From an uncultured Collinsella sp. (GTDB lineage: Bacteria > Actinomycetota > Coriobacteriia > Coriobacteriales > Coriobacteriaceae), in contig CABRWN010000038.1 in NCBI GenBank assembly GCA_902474645.1, positions 1 to 13,685 on the forward strand: DNA of 13,685 bases, in the 5' to 3' direction. The first letter of the stretch is position 1. Each line of letters begins with the position of its first letter. The position numbers and the translations under genes were made by a program. The notes under the pieces are model-generated. The model made no database searches, was not told where the DNA came from, and saw only the letters and a list, made by a program, of their open reading frames with translations. Below, piece by piece: positions 7,299 through 13,685 of this stretch.

Positions 7299-7727
7299 AT
7301 GGTGACGCTCGAGACATTGAGCTATCTATCGACTGCTCCGGACCAGTTCATCGATATTACCGAAGACGTGCACGCTGCCATCGAACGCAGCTCGGTGACC
7401 AATGGCTTGGCAGCGATTATTTTGTCGCATACGACCTGTGGAATCGTGGTAAACGAGGGGCTGCCCTGCGTGGAGACGGATCTTATGGAGACGCTTGATC
7501 GCATCGCCCCACTCGATGCCCCCTATGTGCACGCACACTTCTTGCCGAGCTATGGAGCCACCGGTAACAACTCCTGTGGGCATATCAAGAGCATGATTTG
7601 TGGAAACAGTTGCTTCTTTCCCGTCCAAGATGGCCACATCGTGTGCGGAAGTGCCCAGAACATCTATCTTGCGGAGTTTGACGGTCCGCAGAAGCGAAAA
7701 GTGTACGTCGAGGTGCTGGGGGAGTAA
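7299..7727 (+). CDS. yjbQ: YjbQ-family (UPF0047) protein
   Basis: A 142-residue cytoplasmic protein of the YjbQ/UPF0047 family, of normal family length. Conserved blocks are FIDITEDV near residue 17, SHTTCGIVVNEG with H44, a GNNSCGHIKSMICG block with H95, and SAQNIYLAEFDGP near 123. E. coli YjbQ has been credited with a weak thiamine-phosphate synthase activity; the physiological role of the family is unsettled. No thiamine gene lies nearby and the start is almost fused to the previous stop. Its place between an amidohydrolase and a BtpA/SgcQ protein suggests a role on a phosphorylated or sugar-derived intermediate in this pathway, which is inference. AAGGGG at about 7283-7288 is the likely ribosome-binding site. 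Confidence 0.88.
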   Translation: MVTLETLSYLSTAPDQFIDITEDVHAAIERSSVTNGLAAIILSHTTCGIVVNEGLPCVETDLMETLDRIAPLDAPYVHAHFLPSYGATGNNSCGHIKSMICGNSCFFPVQDGHIVCGSAQNIYLAEFDGPQKRKVYVEVLGE

Positions 7728-7760
7728 CGTCCCTGCAAAAACCCTATGAAGGAGCGCGTT

Positions 7761-8570
7761 ATGTCGTTTCTAACTTCGATGTTCAAGACCGAAAAGCCGG
7801 TTATCGGAATGCTGCACCTGCGTCCTCTGCCGGGCGATCCACTGTATTACCCGGGCGGAAGCGTATCGCAGGTCGTGGAAGCTGCCAAGCGTGATCTCGA
7901 GGCGTTGCAGCAGGGCGGTGTCGATGGCATTTTGATTACCAATGAGCTCTCGATGCCCTATGAGCAGCATGTTTCTCCTTCAACCCTTGCATCGATGGGC
8001 TATGTAATCGGGGCTCTATCCCATGATCTGTCGACTCCTTGGGGAGCTGAGGCTATTTACGATGGTGATGCCACAATCGAGCTGTGCGCTGCCGTCGACG
8101 CGCAGTTCACGCGCTGCAATTTTTGCGGTGCCTGGGCCGGTGATCTCGGGCTGATTAACCGAGATTTCGCCCACACCATGCGTCGCAAGGCGGCGCTGCG
8201 CCTGGACGACCTCAAGCTTTTTCACTTCATCACGAGCGAGGGGGAGGTTTATCTCAACGACCGCACGACTGCGGACATTGCCGATTCACTTCTCTTTAAT
8301 TGCCTACCGGATGCGATGGTCATCGGCGGTTCGGCTGCCGGTCGTGGCGCTTCGGGCGAGCTTGCCGATGAGGTTCGCGAGCGTGTTGGCCAAGTACCTG
8401 TGGTATGTGGCACCGGTTGTCGCGAAAATACCGTGGCTGACGTATTTGCTCACTACGATGGCGCGTTTGTCGGCACGTGTTTAAAGCGCGACGGAAAGCT
8501 GGATGCCCCGGTCGATGTTGAGCGGGTAGCTTGTTTTATGGCTGCCGCTCGTACGGCGCGAGGGGAGTAG
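7761..8570 (+). CDS. BtpA/SgcQ-family TIM-barrel protein
   Basis: A 269-residue TIM-barrel protein of the BtpA family, aligning with E. coli SgcQ along its length. Marks are EKPVIGMLHLRPLPGDP near residue 11, GGVDGILITNELSMPY near 53, the GAWAGDLG segment near 123, LFNCLPDAMVIGG near 180 and VCGTGCRENTV near 218. In cyanobacteria BtpA was linked to photosystem I; in gut bacteria, relatives sit in sugar operons such as E. coli sgc, with no proven reaction. AAGGAG at 7749-7754 places the ATG at 7761 rather than the in-frame ATG at 7746. It sits between yjbQ and an FGGY kinase gene. An isomerase, epimerase or nucleosidase-like role on a sugar phosphate is possible. The family call is firm; the function is not known. 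Confidence 0.87.
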   Translation: MSFLTSMFKTEKPVIGMLHLRPLPGDPLYYPGGSVSQVVEAAKRDLEALQQGGVDGILITNELSMPYEQHVSPSTLASMGYVIGALSHDLSTPWGAEAIYDGDATIELCAAVDAQFTRCNFCGAWAGDLGLINRDFAHTMRRKAALRLDDLKLFHFITSEGEVYLNDRTTADIADSLLFNCLPDAMVIGGSAAGRGASGELADEVRERVGQVPVVCGTGCRENTVADVFAHYDGAFVGTCLKRDGKLDAPVDVERVACFMAAARTARGE

Positions 8571-8576
8571 GCACCT

Positions 8577-10094
8577 ATGGCGTTCTATTTGGGTATTGAT
8601 ATTGGGACAAGCGCCTCTAAAGGCGTCTTAATCGATGATCGATGCAACATCGTTTGCCAAGCCTCTTGTGGACACGAGACGGACAACCCGTGCGATGGAT
8701 GGTACCAGCATGACGCGGAGGCAGTTTGGTGGGGCGATTTTTGCCGCTTGTCGCGCGAGCTGGTGGCGCGATCGGGGGTTAACGCGGCGCAGATTGGATG
8801 CGTGGGCCTTTCCGCATTGGGTTGCGACTGCGTGCCGGTCGATACCGAGTGCAACGCGCTGGCGCCCGCGATTTTGTATGGAGTCGATGCACGTTCGAAG
8901 CCACAGATTGACGAGCTCCTTTCCGAATATGGGTCAGATCGCGCACGCGAGCTTTTCGGGCACGATCCCTGCTCGTCAGATATTGCTCCCAAGATCTTGT
9001 GGTTTAAGGAGAATATGCCTGAGGTGCACGAACGTGCCGCGAAGTTCCTGACGGCGTCATCGTTTCTGTGCGCAAAGTTGACGGGGCGTTTTACGGTGGA
9101 CCGTTATTTGGCGGAGGATTTTCTTCCCCTATACGACCGCTACACCTGGAAGGTTGATGCTCGGGAATGTGCTCGTTTCTGCCGGCCTGACCAGATGGCG
9201 GAGGTAATGTCGGCTACCGATATTGCCGGGGTGATTACGCGGCGTGCGGCTGAGGCGACGGGGCTCGCGGCAGGGACACCTGTCTTAGTGGGAACGGGCG
9301 ACTCTGGTGCCGAGGCCATTTCGACGGGTGTATTCCGTCCCGGCGATATGATGGTACAGTTGGGGAGTACGGCGTATTTCATCTACCTAGCTGATCATAT
9401 GATCGATGATGCCCGCCTGTGGCCAGGGACGTTTATCATTCCCGGAACTTACGGGATCTGCGCGGGGACCAATACGGCGGGCGCACTCACATCGTGGCTG
9501 CGCCAAGAGCTGTATCGCGACGCCGTAGAGGCCGAGGGCCACGGTGGCCCCGATGCCTATTCGGTTATGGCGCATGATGCCGCCGACGTGGCGCCGGGTG
9601 CCGATGGGCTCCTGTGTCTGCCGTACTTTGCGGGGGAGCGTACTCCGCTCAACGATCCCGAGGCGCGTGGCGTCTTCTTTGGCCTGACCGGAAGGCATAC
9701 GCGAGCCCATATGGTTCGCGCCGCCTTGGAAGGCGTCGCGTATACCGTTGCATCCCATGTCGACATAATCGAGCGAGAGCATGGACTGCCAATTGGGCGC
9801 ATTATGCTTGTCGGAGGTGGAACCAAGAATCCAGTTTGGATGCAGGCTATCGCCGACGTATGTGGGCGCGAGGTCTCGGTTGCCAAGGTTACGGTGGGCG
9901 CATGCTTCGGTGATGCCATTATGGCAGCTCTCGCAGGTGGCGCCTATGCATCATGGGATGAGCTCGCCCAAGTCCTTGGCGTTGCGCAAACAATCGTGCC
10001 CGATATGGCTGCCCACGAGTTGTATGCGTCACGTCGTCATATCTTTGACGAATTGTATGCACGCAACCGTGATCTCATGCACGAATTGGTGTAA
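8577..10094 (+). CDS. FGGY-family carbohydrate kinase (xylulokinase-like)
   Basis: A full-length FGGY kinase of 505 residues with an actin-like ATPase fold. The N-terminal phosphate loop reads GIDIGTSASKG from residue 6, with D8. The expected catalytic Asp is D242 in GTGDSGAEA. FAGERTPLNDPEARG (near 350) and LVGGGTKNPVWMQAIADV (near 411) are the C-terminal sugar and ATP blocks. It looks most like xylulokinases, but no xylose isomerase or other pentose gene is nearby, so the substrate is probably a different ketose or polyol from this pathway. AGGGGAG at 8561-8567, overlapping the end of the previous gene, serves as its ribosome-binding site. It is the last gene before the terminator at 10122-10162. 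Confidence 0.88.
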   Translation: MAFYLGIDIGTSASKGVLIDDRCNIVCQASCGHETDNPCDGWYQHDAEAVWWGDFCRLSRELVARSGVNAAQIGCVGLSALGCDCVPVDTECNALAPAILYGVDARSKPQIDELLSEYGSDRARELFGHDPCSSDIAPKILWFKENMPEVHERAAKFLTASSFLCAKLTGRFTVDRYLAEDFLPLYDRYTWKVDARECARFCRPDQMAEVMSATDIAGVITRRAAEATGLAAGTPVLVGTGDSGAEAISTGVFRPGDMMVQLGSTAYFIYLADHMIDDARLWPGTFIIPGTYGICAGTNTAGALTSWLRQELYRDAVEAEGHGGPDAYSVMAHDAADVAPGADGLLCLPYFAGERTPLNDPEARGVFFGLTGRHTRAHMVRAALEGVAYTVASHVDIIEREHGLPIGRIMLVGGGTKNPVWMQAIADVCGREVSVAKVTVGACFGDAIMAALAGGAYASWDELAQVLGVAQTIVPDMAAHELYASRRHIFDELYARNRDLMHELV

Positions 10095-10121
10095 TGCTGC
10101 CGAATTGTACTGCCTACCAAT

Positions 10122-10162
10122 AGGGACTGCGTTGTGCGATTCGCATGTCCCTTGGCATTTTT
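10122..10162 (+). terminator. Intrinsic terminator of the catabolic locus
   Basis: AGGGACTGCG (10122-10131) pairs with CGCA-T-GTCCCT (10142-10152) with one bulged T and a ten-base loop. A T5 run follows at 10158-10162. It lies 27 bases after the FGGY kinase stop and before the convergent end of the tatD-like gene. It fits termination of + strand transcription. Confidence 0.7.
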
Positions 10163-10173
10163 GCCCACAGGGA

Positions 10174-10956
10174 TTAGCGAAGGTCAAAAACAGAGTGCGC
10201 ATTTGCTAAAACTACCGACTCGATGCGCTTTGCGTCACAGTTTTTGAGTGAGGCAATGCGTATCGAGGCCCTTGTGAGCGATTTGATGAGCGACGGCGCG
10301 CTTGTTTCTGTGTGTACCTCCGCTGGTGCATCGGTCTCGAGCAGTAGACGGTCGAGTGGAATCTGTCGTGCGTATTCGCGACCGCGCTTGGTGGCGAGCA
10401 TGCGTTCGTTGACGGAAAAATAGCAGCCCGCATTACGCGCGCGGACGAGTTCGTCCGAAGTGCCGCTAAACCAGTGGAAGATGATAGCGGGGGAGTCGGA
10501 GTTTGGGATGAGTAGTCCATGCGATTCGAGGACGTCCAGTACGGCTCCTGCCGAACGAACGGCGTGAATTGATATCACACGCCCGACAAGAGGATGCTGC
10601 ACGAGTGTATCGCAGAGCCGGTCAAATGCCTGTATTTGTAGCGGCTCACTTCCGGCAAAACGAGCGGAAAAGTCGAGCCCGACCTCGCCGATGTAGCGCT
10701 CTTGGGCAGCAACTTCGCAAAGCAGATTGACTTCGGCAGGACCGCAGCGGCCGTCGGCGAGCCACCAGGGATGGAGGCCGATGCCCTTGATGACGGTAGG
10801 AGGGCGACGGGTTCGCCCGTGTGCGCTAGCGAAGTCGCGTGGATCGACGCCGCAATCAAATAGACCCAAGCCCAGCGCCGTTGCCTCATCGGCAACAGCG
10901 TCCGGGTGAGCCATTAAATCAAGATGGCAATGTGCATCAAATAACCGGGGCTCCAT
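10174..10956 (-). CDS. tatD: TatD-family metal-dependent deoxyribonuclease
   Basis: A TatD-family TIM-barrel metal enzyme of 260 residues, the usual family size. The ligands appear in order: H9 and H11 in FDAHCHLD, E91 in IGEVGLDFS, H131 in SIHAV, H161 in IIFHWFSG, and D209 in LLLETDAP. GIGLHPW near 58 is also typical. Members act as 3'-5' DNA exonucleases or related phosphohydrolases; the exact paralogue (TatD, YcfH or YjjV type) is not settled. It starts 14 bases after the tcdA-like stop on the same strand and probably shares its transcript. The start has GGAG at about ten bases. It converges on the FGGY kinase gene and has no visible link to the sugar pathway. Confidence 0.88.
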   Translation of the reverse strand: MEPRLFDAHCHLDLMAHPDAVADEATALGLGLFDCGVDPRDFASAHGRTRRPPTVIKGIGLHPWWLADGRCGPAEVNLLCEVAAQERYIGEVGLDFSARFAGSEPLQIQAFDRLCDTLVQHPLVGRVISIHAVRSAGAVLDVLESHGLLIPNSDSPAIIFHWFSGTSDELVRARNAGCYFSVNERMLATKRGREYARQIPLDRLLLETDAPAEVHTETSAPSLIKSLTRASIRIASLKNCDAKRIESVVLANAHSVFDLR

Positions 10957-10970
10957 CTCGGCGCGCTCCG

Positions 10971-11765
10971 CTAGTCTAGGCGCTGGCCATCGGCACGCAC
11001 GCGCTCGGTGCCGCGGCCACTGATCTGACGGATAACCTCGCCGGCGATCATCTGGCCCATGATGGGCGGCATAAAGCTGGCGGTTCCCAGCTCGGTGCGC
11101 TCGTGGATGTTGGAAGGGTCGCGGGGCTGTGTCTTAACCGATTCCTCGCAGCTAAACAGTACGTGCAGGCTCTTGATGCCGCGCTTCTTGCATTCTTTGC
11201 GCATAATGCGGCTCATGGGGTCACGTACCGTATCGAAGATGTCAGCAAAGCGGAGGCACTCGGGATGGAGCTTGTTGGCCCCGCCCATGGAGCTAACCAA
11301 ACGAATGTCGTGGTCCTGAGCATATTTGGCAATGGTGAGCTTGGCCGAGATGGTGTCGATGGCGTCGACGACGTAGTCGAGCTTGCCGTCCGTCTGCTCC
11401 AAAACGCTCGCGAAGAACTCGTCGATGTTGTCGCTCAGCAGGTATTCGGTGCGTTTGATAACGGTGGCGGCGGGATTGATGTCGTGGATCATGGCTTCCA
11501 TAACATCGACCTTGCGCTTGCCGATGGTGCTGTGAAAGGCGATAGCCTGGCGATTGATATTGCTGGGCGCGATGATGTCCTTGTCCAGAATGACGAAATG
11601 ACCGATGCCGCCGCGGGCGAGTGCCTCGCAGCAGTTGGAGCCCACGCCTCCGCAGCCGAGCACCAGCACCGTAGCATCGGCGAGCTTATCGAGTGCCTCG
11701 CGGCCCATAATGATCTCGAGCTTGGTGTCGCGTGTCTCGACGAGAGCGGCAGCGGTTTCGGTCAT
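10971..11765 (-). CDS. tcdA: TcdA-like tRNA threonylcarbamoyladenosine dehydratase (ThiF/MoeB/E1 family)
   Basis: An E1-like adenylating enzyme of 264 residues. In E. coli, TcdA (CsdL) converts t6A37 in tRNA to its cyclic form using ATP. The nucleotide-binding loop is LGCGGVGSNCCEALARGG at about residues 36-53, followed by ILDKDIIAPSNINRQ and VVDAIDTISAKL, all typical of the family. The C-terminal TASFMPPIMGQMIAGEVIR is shared by TcdA proteins. Two ATGs are near: the one at 11771 directly touches GGAGG, while the one at 11765 is six bases from it, so 11765 is preferred. It heads a minus-strand pair with the tatD-like gene. A minority alternative is another ThiF-family activator, but no sulfur-carrier gene is adjacent. 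Confidence 0.87.
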   Translation of the reverse strand: MTETAAALVETRDTKLEIIMGREALDKLADATVLVLGCGGVGSNCCEALARGGIGHFVILDKDIIAPSNINRQAIAFHSTIGKRKVDVMEAMIHDINPAATVIKRTEYLLSDNIDEFFASVLEQTDGKLDYVVDAIDTISAKLTIAKYAQDHDIRLVSSMGGANKLHPECLRFADIFDTVRDPMSRIMRKECKKRGIKSLHVLFSCEESVKTQPRDPSNIHERTELGTASFMPPIMGQMIAGEVIRQISGRGTERVRADGQRLD

Positions 11766-11809
11766 AGACATCCTCCGATGGGGAAGCGAATCGTGTTTTA
11801 GCTATTGCC

Positions 11810-11815
11810 ATTATA
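11810..11815 (-). promoter_or_regulatory. Probable -10 box for the tcdA-tatD unit
   Basis: The minus strand reads exactly TATAAT here, about 45 bases before the tcdA start. No good -35 hexamer is present at 16-18 bases; the best candidates match three of six positions. The call rests on the perfect -10 box and its place. Confidence 0.45.
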
Positions 11816-11875
11816 GGTAATCGCCCATAGGTTGCGACGGCGCTTACTTTGATGTGGTTTGAAGCATTGAGATTA

Positions 11876-11910
11876 GATAGTTAGACAAACATCTAAATAT
11901 CGAGTATAGT
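11876..11910 (+). promoter_or_regulatory. Promoter with overlapping inverted-repeat operator for the sdpR/sdpI-like pair
   Basis: A sigma-70-type promoter is visible: TAGACA at 11882-11887, a 17-base spacer and TATAGT at 11905-11910. An inverted repeat, GATAGTTAGA-CAAACA-TCTAAATATC at 11876-11901, matches at nine of ten positions per arm and covers the -35 box and most of the spacer. An extra direct TTAGA lies at 11873-11877, eight bases from the first arm copy. ArsR-family repressors bind such dyads over their own promoters, so autorepression by the adjacent gene is the natural reading. Confidence 0.75.
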
Positions 11911-11944
11911 GTGCGCGTCATGAGAGATGATGAGAGGAGGTCTT

Positions 11945-12223
11945 ATGCCGGGAGAGGGTTTTAAGGCGCTTGCCGATCCAACGCGACGGCGCATTTTGGA
12001 GTTGCTGCGCGAGGGCAATTGCACGGCGGGGGAGCTTGCCGAGCATTTCGATATCAGTAAGCCGTCGCTAAGCCATCACTTGGCGACGCTCAAAAACGCC
12101 GGGTTGGTGACCGACGAGCGCCATGGCCAAAACATCGTATACAGCTTAAACACCACCGTCATGCAGGATTTGATTGGCTGGTTTATGGGCTTTACAAACA
12201 CGGAAGGTGATAAGGATGAATAA
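11945..12223 (+). CDS. sdpR: ArsR-family transcriptional repressor, SdpR-like
   Basis: A small winged-helix repressor of 92 residues. It closely resembles Bacillus subtilis SdpR: FKALADPTRRRILELL at the N-terminus, then TAGELAEHFDISKPSLSHHL as the recognition helix region, and VYSLNTTVMQDLIGWFMGF near the end. No cysteine-rich metal site is seen; the only Cys lies in GNCTAGE. SdpR represses its own operon until SdpI captures it at the membrane. AGGAGG at 11935-11940 sets the ATG at 11945, although in-frame ATG codons occur at 11927 and 11930. The stop overlaps the next gene by eight bases. The dyad over the promoter upstream is the likely binding site. Confidence 0.88.
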   Translation: MPGEGFKALADPTRRRILELLREGNCTAGELAEHFDISKPSLSHHLATLKNAGLVTDERHGQNIVYSLNTTVMQDLIGWFMGFTNTEGDKDE

Positions 12224-12920
12224 CGAAAACAAGGGCATTCACCCCACGGGGGTATCGTCGCGCGTGTGGATTGCGCTGGTCGCTCTGTGCGTCGCCAATG
12301 TCGTAGCGCACCTCATGGTGATGCCGAGCTTGCCTGCGCAGATTCCCACGCACTGGGGCGCGAACGGCGCCGTCGACGGTTGGGGTCCTAGCTGGATGGC
12401 CTCCGCGCTCGGCGTGCTGCCTCTGGCGCTTCTCGCAATGTTCTGCGTGGTGCCGCGCATCGACCCCAAAGGTGAGGCATATCGAACCTCGGGCAAGTTC
12501 TACCAGGGCTTCGTAATCGCCTTCACCTTGTTCATGTGCGCCATAAGCTGGCTGGGAGAGCTTACGGTCTGGGGCGTGGTGCCGGCGGTCGGTTCGGTTA
12601 ACGTGCTGATTTCCGGTGTTGTCGGTTTGCTGTTCATCGGCGTAGGCAACTACTTGCCGCGTGTGAAGCAGAACTATACGCTCGGTATCAAGACACCTTG
12701 GGCGCTTGCCGATCCCGAGAACTGGCGCCGTACGCAGCGTTTTGGCGGCGCCTGCTTTATGGTGCTGGGTATTGGCCTGATTGTGATGGGCGTGGCGGGT
12801 AGCGTGCTTTCGAGTGAAGTCGTCGCCGCGGTGATTGCGGTTCTGGCGTTTGGTTCGGTCGGAGCCGTCTACGTCTACTCGTATCTGCTGTGGCGCAAAT
12901 CGCAGCGAGCCGTTCGTTAA
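12216..12920 (+). CDS. sdpI: SdpI-family membrane protein (DUF1648 domain)
   Basis: A multi-pass membrane protein of 234 residues. The N-terminal DUF1648 part has PSLPAQIPTHWGANGAVDGWG near residue 39. The C-terminal SdpI part has the GNYLPRVKQNYTLGIKTPWAL block near 146 and ENWRRTQRFGG. Hydrophobic segments sit near residues 16-35, 62-80, 98-118, 124-144, 176-196 and 200-222. In Bacillus, SdpI gives immunity to the SdpC toxin and sequesters SdpR. The ATG at 12216, eight bases inside the repressor gene, is preceded by GAAGGTGA and is preferred over an upstream in-frame TTG at 12174. No sdpA, sdpB or sdpC toxin genes are present here, so it may sense envelope stress or a foreign toxin. Confidence 0.87.
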   Translation: MNNENKGIHPTGVSSRVWIALVALCVANVVAHLMVMPSLPAQIPTHWGANGAVDGWGPSWMASALGVLPLALLAMFCVVPRIDPKGEAYRTSGKFYQGFVIAFTLFMCAISWLGELTVWGVVPAVGSVNVLISGVVGLLFIGVGNYLPRVKQNYTLGIKTPWALADPENWRRTQRFGGACFMVLGIGLIVMGVAGSVLSSEVVAAVIAVLAFGSVGAVYVYSYLLWRKSQRAVR

Positions 12921-12984
12921 GGTTGCGGAAAACTAGCGTACGCAGTTCATAGTATGTTCCGGGGGACTTTTCCCAGGTAGTATT

Positions 12985-13013
12985 AGGGGGTATGGGCAAC
13001 CATGCCCCTTTTT
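12985..13013 (+). terminator. Intrinsic terminator with GCAA tetraloop after sdpI
   Basis: GGGGTATGG (12987-12995) pairs with CCATGCCCC (13000-13008), nine base pairs with one G-T pair, closed by a GCAA tetraloop of the stable GNRA class. T5 follows at 13009-13013. It ends the sdpR-sdpI transcript and separates it from the ettA-like gene. Confidence 0.85.
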
Positions 13014-13032
13014 CGTTACGTTTCAGAGCTGG

Positions 13033-13077
13033 TTCCCTCATTTCGTTTCCACTAAAGCGAATCAAGAATAGGGAAAC
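13033..13077 (+). promoter_or_regulatory. Leader of the ettA-like gene with two competing stems
   Basis: TTCCCT (13033-13038) can pair with AGGGAA (13070-13075), and GTTTCC (13045-13050) can pair with GGAAAC (13072-13077). The two use the same right arm, so they exclude each other. This may be a simple chance palindrome. No convincing promoter was found between the terminator and the gene. Confidence 0.2.
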
Positions 13078-13104
13078 AGCAGGTAGAAAGGATAGAACAG
13101 ACAT

Positions 13105-13685
13105 ATGGCGGAGTTTATCTACCAGATGTATCAGGCTCGCAAGGCCCATGGCGACAAGGTAATCCTTGACGACGTGACCCTGAGCTTCTACCCCGGTGCC
13201 AAGATCGGCGTCGTGGGCCCCAACGGTATGGGCAAGTCGACCCTGCTCAAGATCATGGCCGGCATCGAGGAGGTCTCCAACGGCGATGCCAGGCTCACCC
13301 CCGGCTACACCGTGGGCATCCTGCAGCAGGAGCCGCCGCTCGACGACGACAAGACCGTTATCGAGAACGTGCGCATGGCGTTTGGCGATATGATCGCCAA
13401 GGTCGATCGCTTCAATAAGATCGGCGAGGAGATGTGCGACCCGGATTGCGACATGGACGCCCTCATGGCCGAGATGGGAAAGCTCCAGGACGAGATCGAC
13501 GCCGCCGACGGCTGGGATATCGATTCCAAGCTCGGCCAGGCCATGGACGCCCTGCAGCTGCCCGATTCCGACATGCCGGTCAACGTGCTTTCCGGCGGCG
13601 AGCGCCGCCGCGTGGCCCTGTGCAAGCTGTTGCTCGAGGCTCCCGACCTGCTGCTACTCGACGAGCCCACGAACCACCTGGACGC
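13105..13685 (+). CDS. ettA: EttA-type ABC-F translational throttle ATPase, 3' part outside the window
   Basis: The first 193 codons of an ABC-F protein, running off the right edge. The start MAEFIYQMYQARKAHGDK matches the EttA N-terminus, and SFYPGAKIGVVGPNGMGKST gives the Walker A motif at residues 38-46, with Met at 42 where Ala is usual. The DPDCDMDALMAEMGKLQDEI segment matches the EttA arm region. LSGGERRRVALCKLLLE (from 162) is the signature motif and LLLLDEPTNHLD (from 182) the Walker B, with D186 and E187. EttA binds the ribosomal E site and tunes early elongation to cellular energy; it is cytoplasmic and has no membrane part. AAAGGA at 13087-13092 is a rather distant ribosome-binding site, 12 bases from ATG. 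About half to two thirds of the protein is missing here. Confidence 0.9.
   Translation, partial: MAEFIYQMYQARKAHGDKVILDDVTLSFYPGAKIGVVGPNGMGKSTLLKIMAGIEEVSNGDARLTPGYTVGILQQEPPLDDDKTVIENVRMAFGDMIAKVDRFNKIGEEMCDPDCDMDALMAEMGKLQDEIDAADGWDIDSKLGQAMDALQLPDSDMPVNVLSGGERRRVALCKLLLEAPDLLLLDEPTNHLD

Noticed and set aside
7200..7300. TPP riboswitch ahead of the yjbQ-like gene
   Set aside because: The gap to the preceding gene is two bases and no thi-box-like element was seen.
8577..10094. A xylose utilisation role for the FGGY kinase
   Set aside because: There is no xylose isomerase, xylose transporter or XylR-type regulator nearby, so the specific name xylulokinase is not supported.
1..13685. CRISPR arrays, tRNA or rRNA genes, insertion sequences and long direct repeats
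   Set aside because: Looked for by eye on both strands; no repeat-spacer pattern, cloverleaf, transposase motif or long direct repeat was noticed.

Overview
The window looks like chromosomal DNA from a gut actinobacterium of the Coriobacteriia, most likely Collinsella or a close relative. This is inferred from the fairly high GC content, the codon use and the gene repertoire; there is no rRNA or other taxonomic marker in the window. All genes from the left edge to 10094 lie on the + strand. A two-gene minus-strand unit follows (10174-11765), then a + strand pair (11945-12920) and the start of another + strand gene at the right edge.

Region 1 (31-5486) is a fructoselysine-type (Amadori compound) catabolic module. 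It holds a YfcC-like secondary carrier whose first quarter is missing, a YtcJ-like amidohydrolase, and three consecutive homologues of E. coli FrlC (epimerase), FrlB (SIS-domain deglycase) and FrlD (PfkB kinase). Expected flow: import of the unphosphorylated substrate, epimerisation if needed, 6-phosphorylation, then cleavage to a hexose 6-phosphate and an amine. The two amidohydrolases in the locus could process the amine part, but that is speculation.

Region 2 (5557-10094) begins with a perfect 15-bp hairpin ending in TTTT, 17 bases before the next start codon. After it come a second, divergent FrlD-like kinase, an amidohydrolase_2-type TIM-barrel protein, a YjbQ (UPF0047) protein, a BtpA/SgcQ protein and an FGGY kinase. 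Most of these genes are tightly packed, so they probably share a transcript, with the hairpin acting as an attenuator or partial terminator. No pathway that uses this combination is known to me; it is the most interesting part of the window. Three sugar kinases and two amidohydrolases with altered metal-binding motifs suggest an unusual substrate. A terminator at 10122-10162 closes the locus.

Region 3 (10174-11765, minus strand) holds a TcdA-like tRNA-modification enzyme followed by a TatD-family nuclease, with a good -10 box upstream. Region 4 (11945-12920) is an SdpR/SdpI-like autorepressor and membrane-protein pair. Its promoter is overlapped by a clear inverted repeat, and a terminator with a GCAA loop lies downstream. 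Region 5 (13105 to the end) is the 5' part of an EttA-type ABC-F ATPase gene, cut by the window edge.

No tRNA, rRNA, CRISPR array, insertion sequence or phage gene was recognised.
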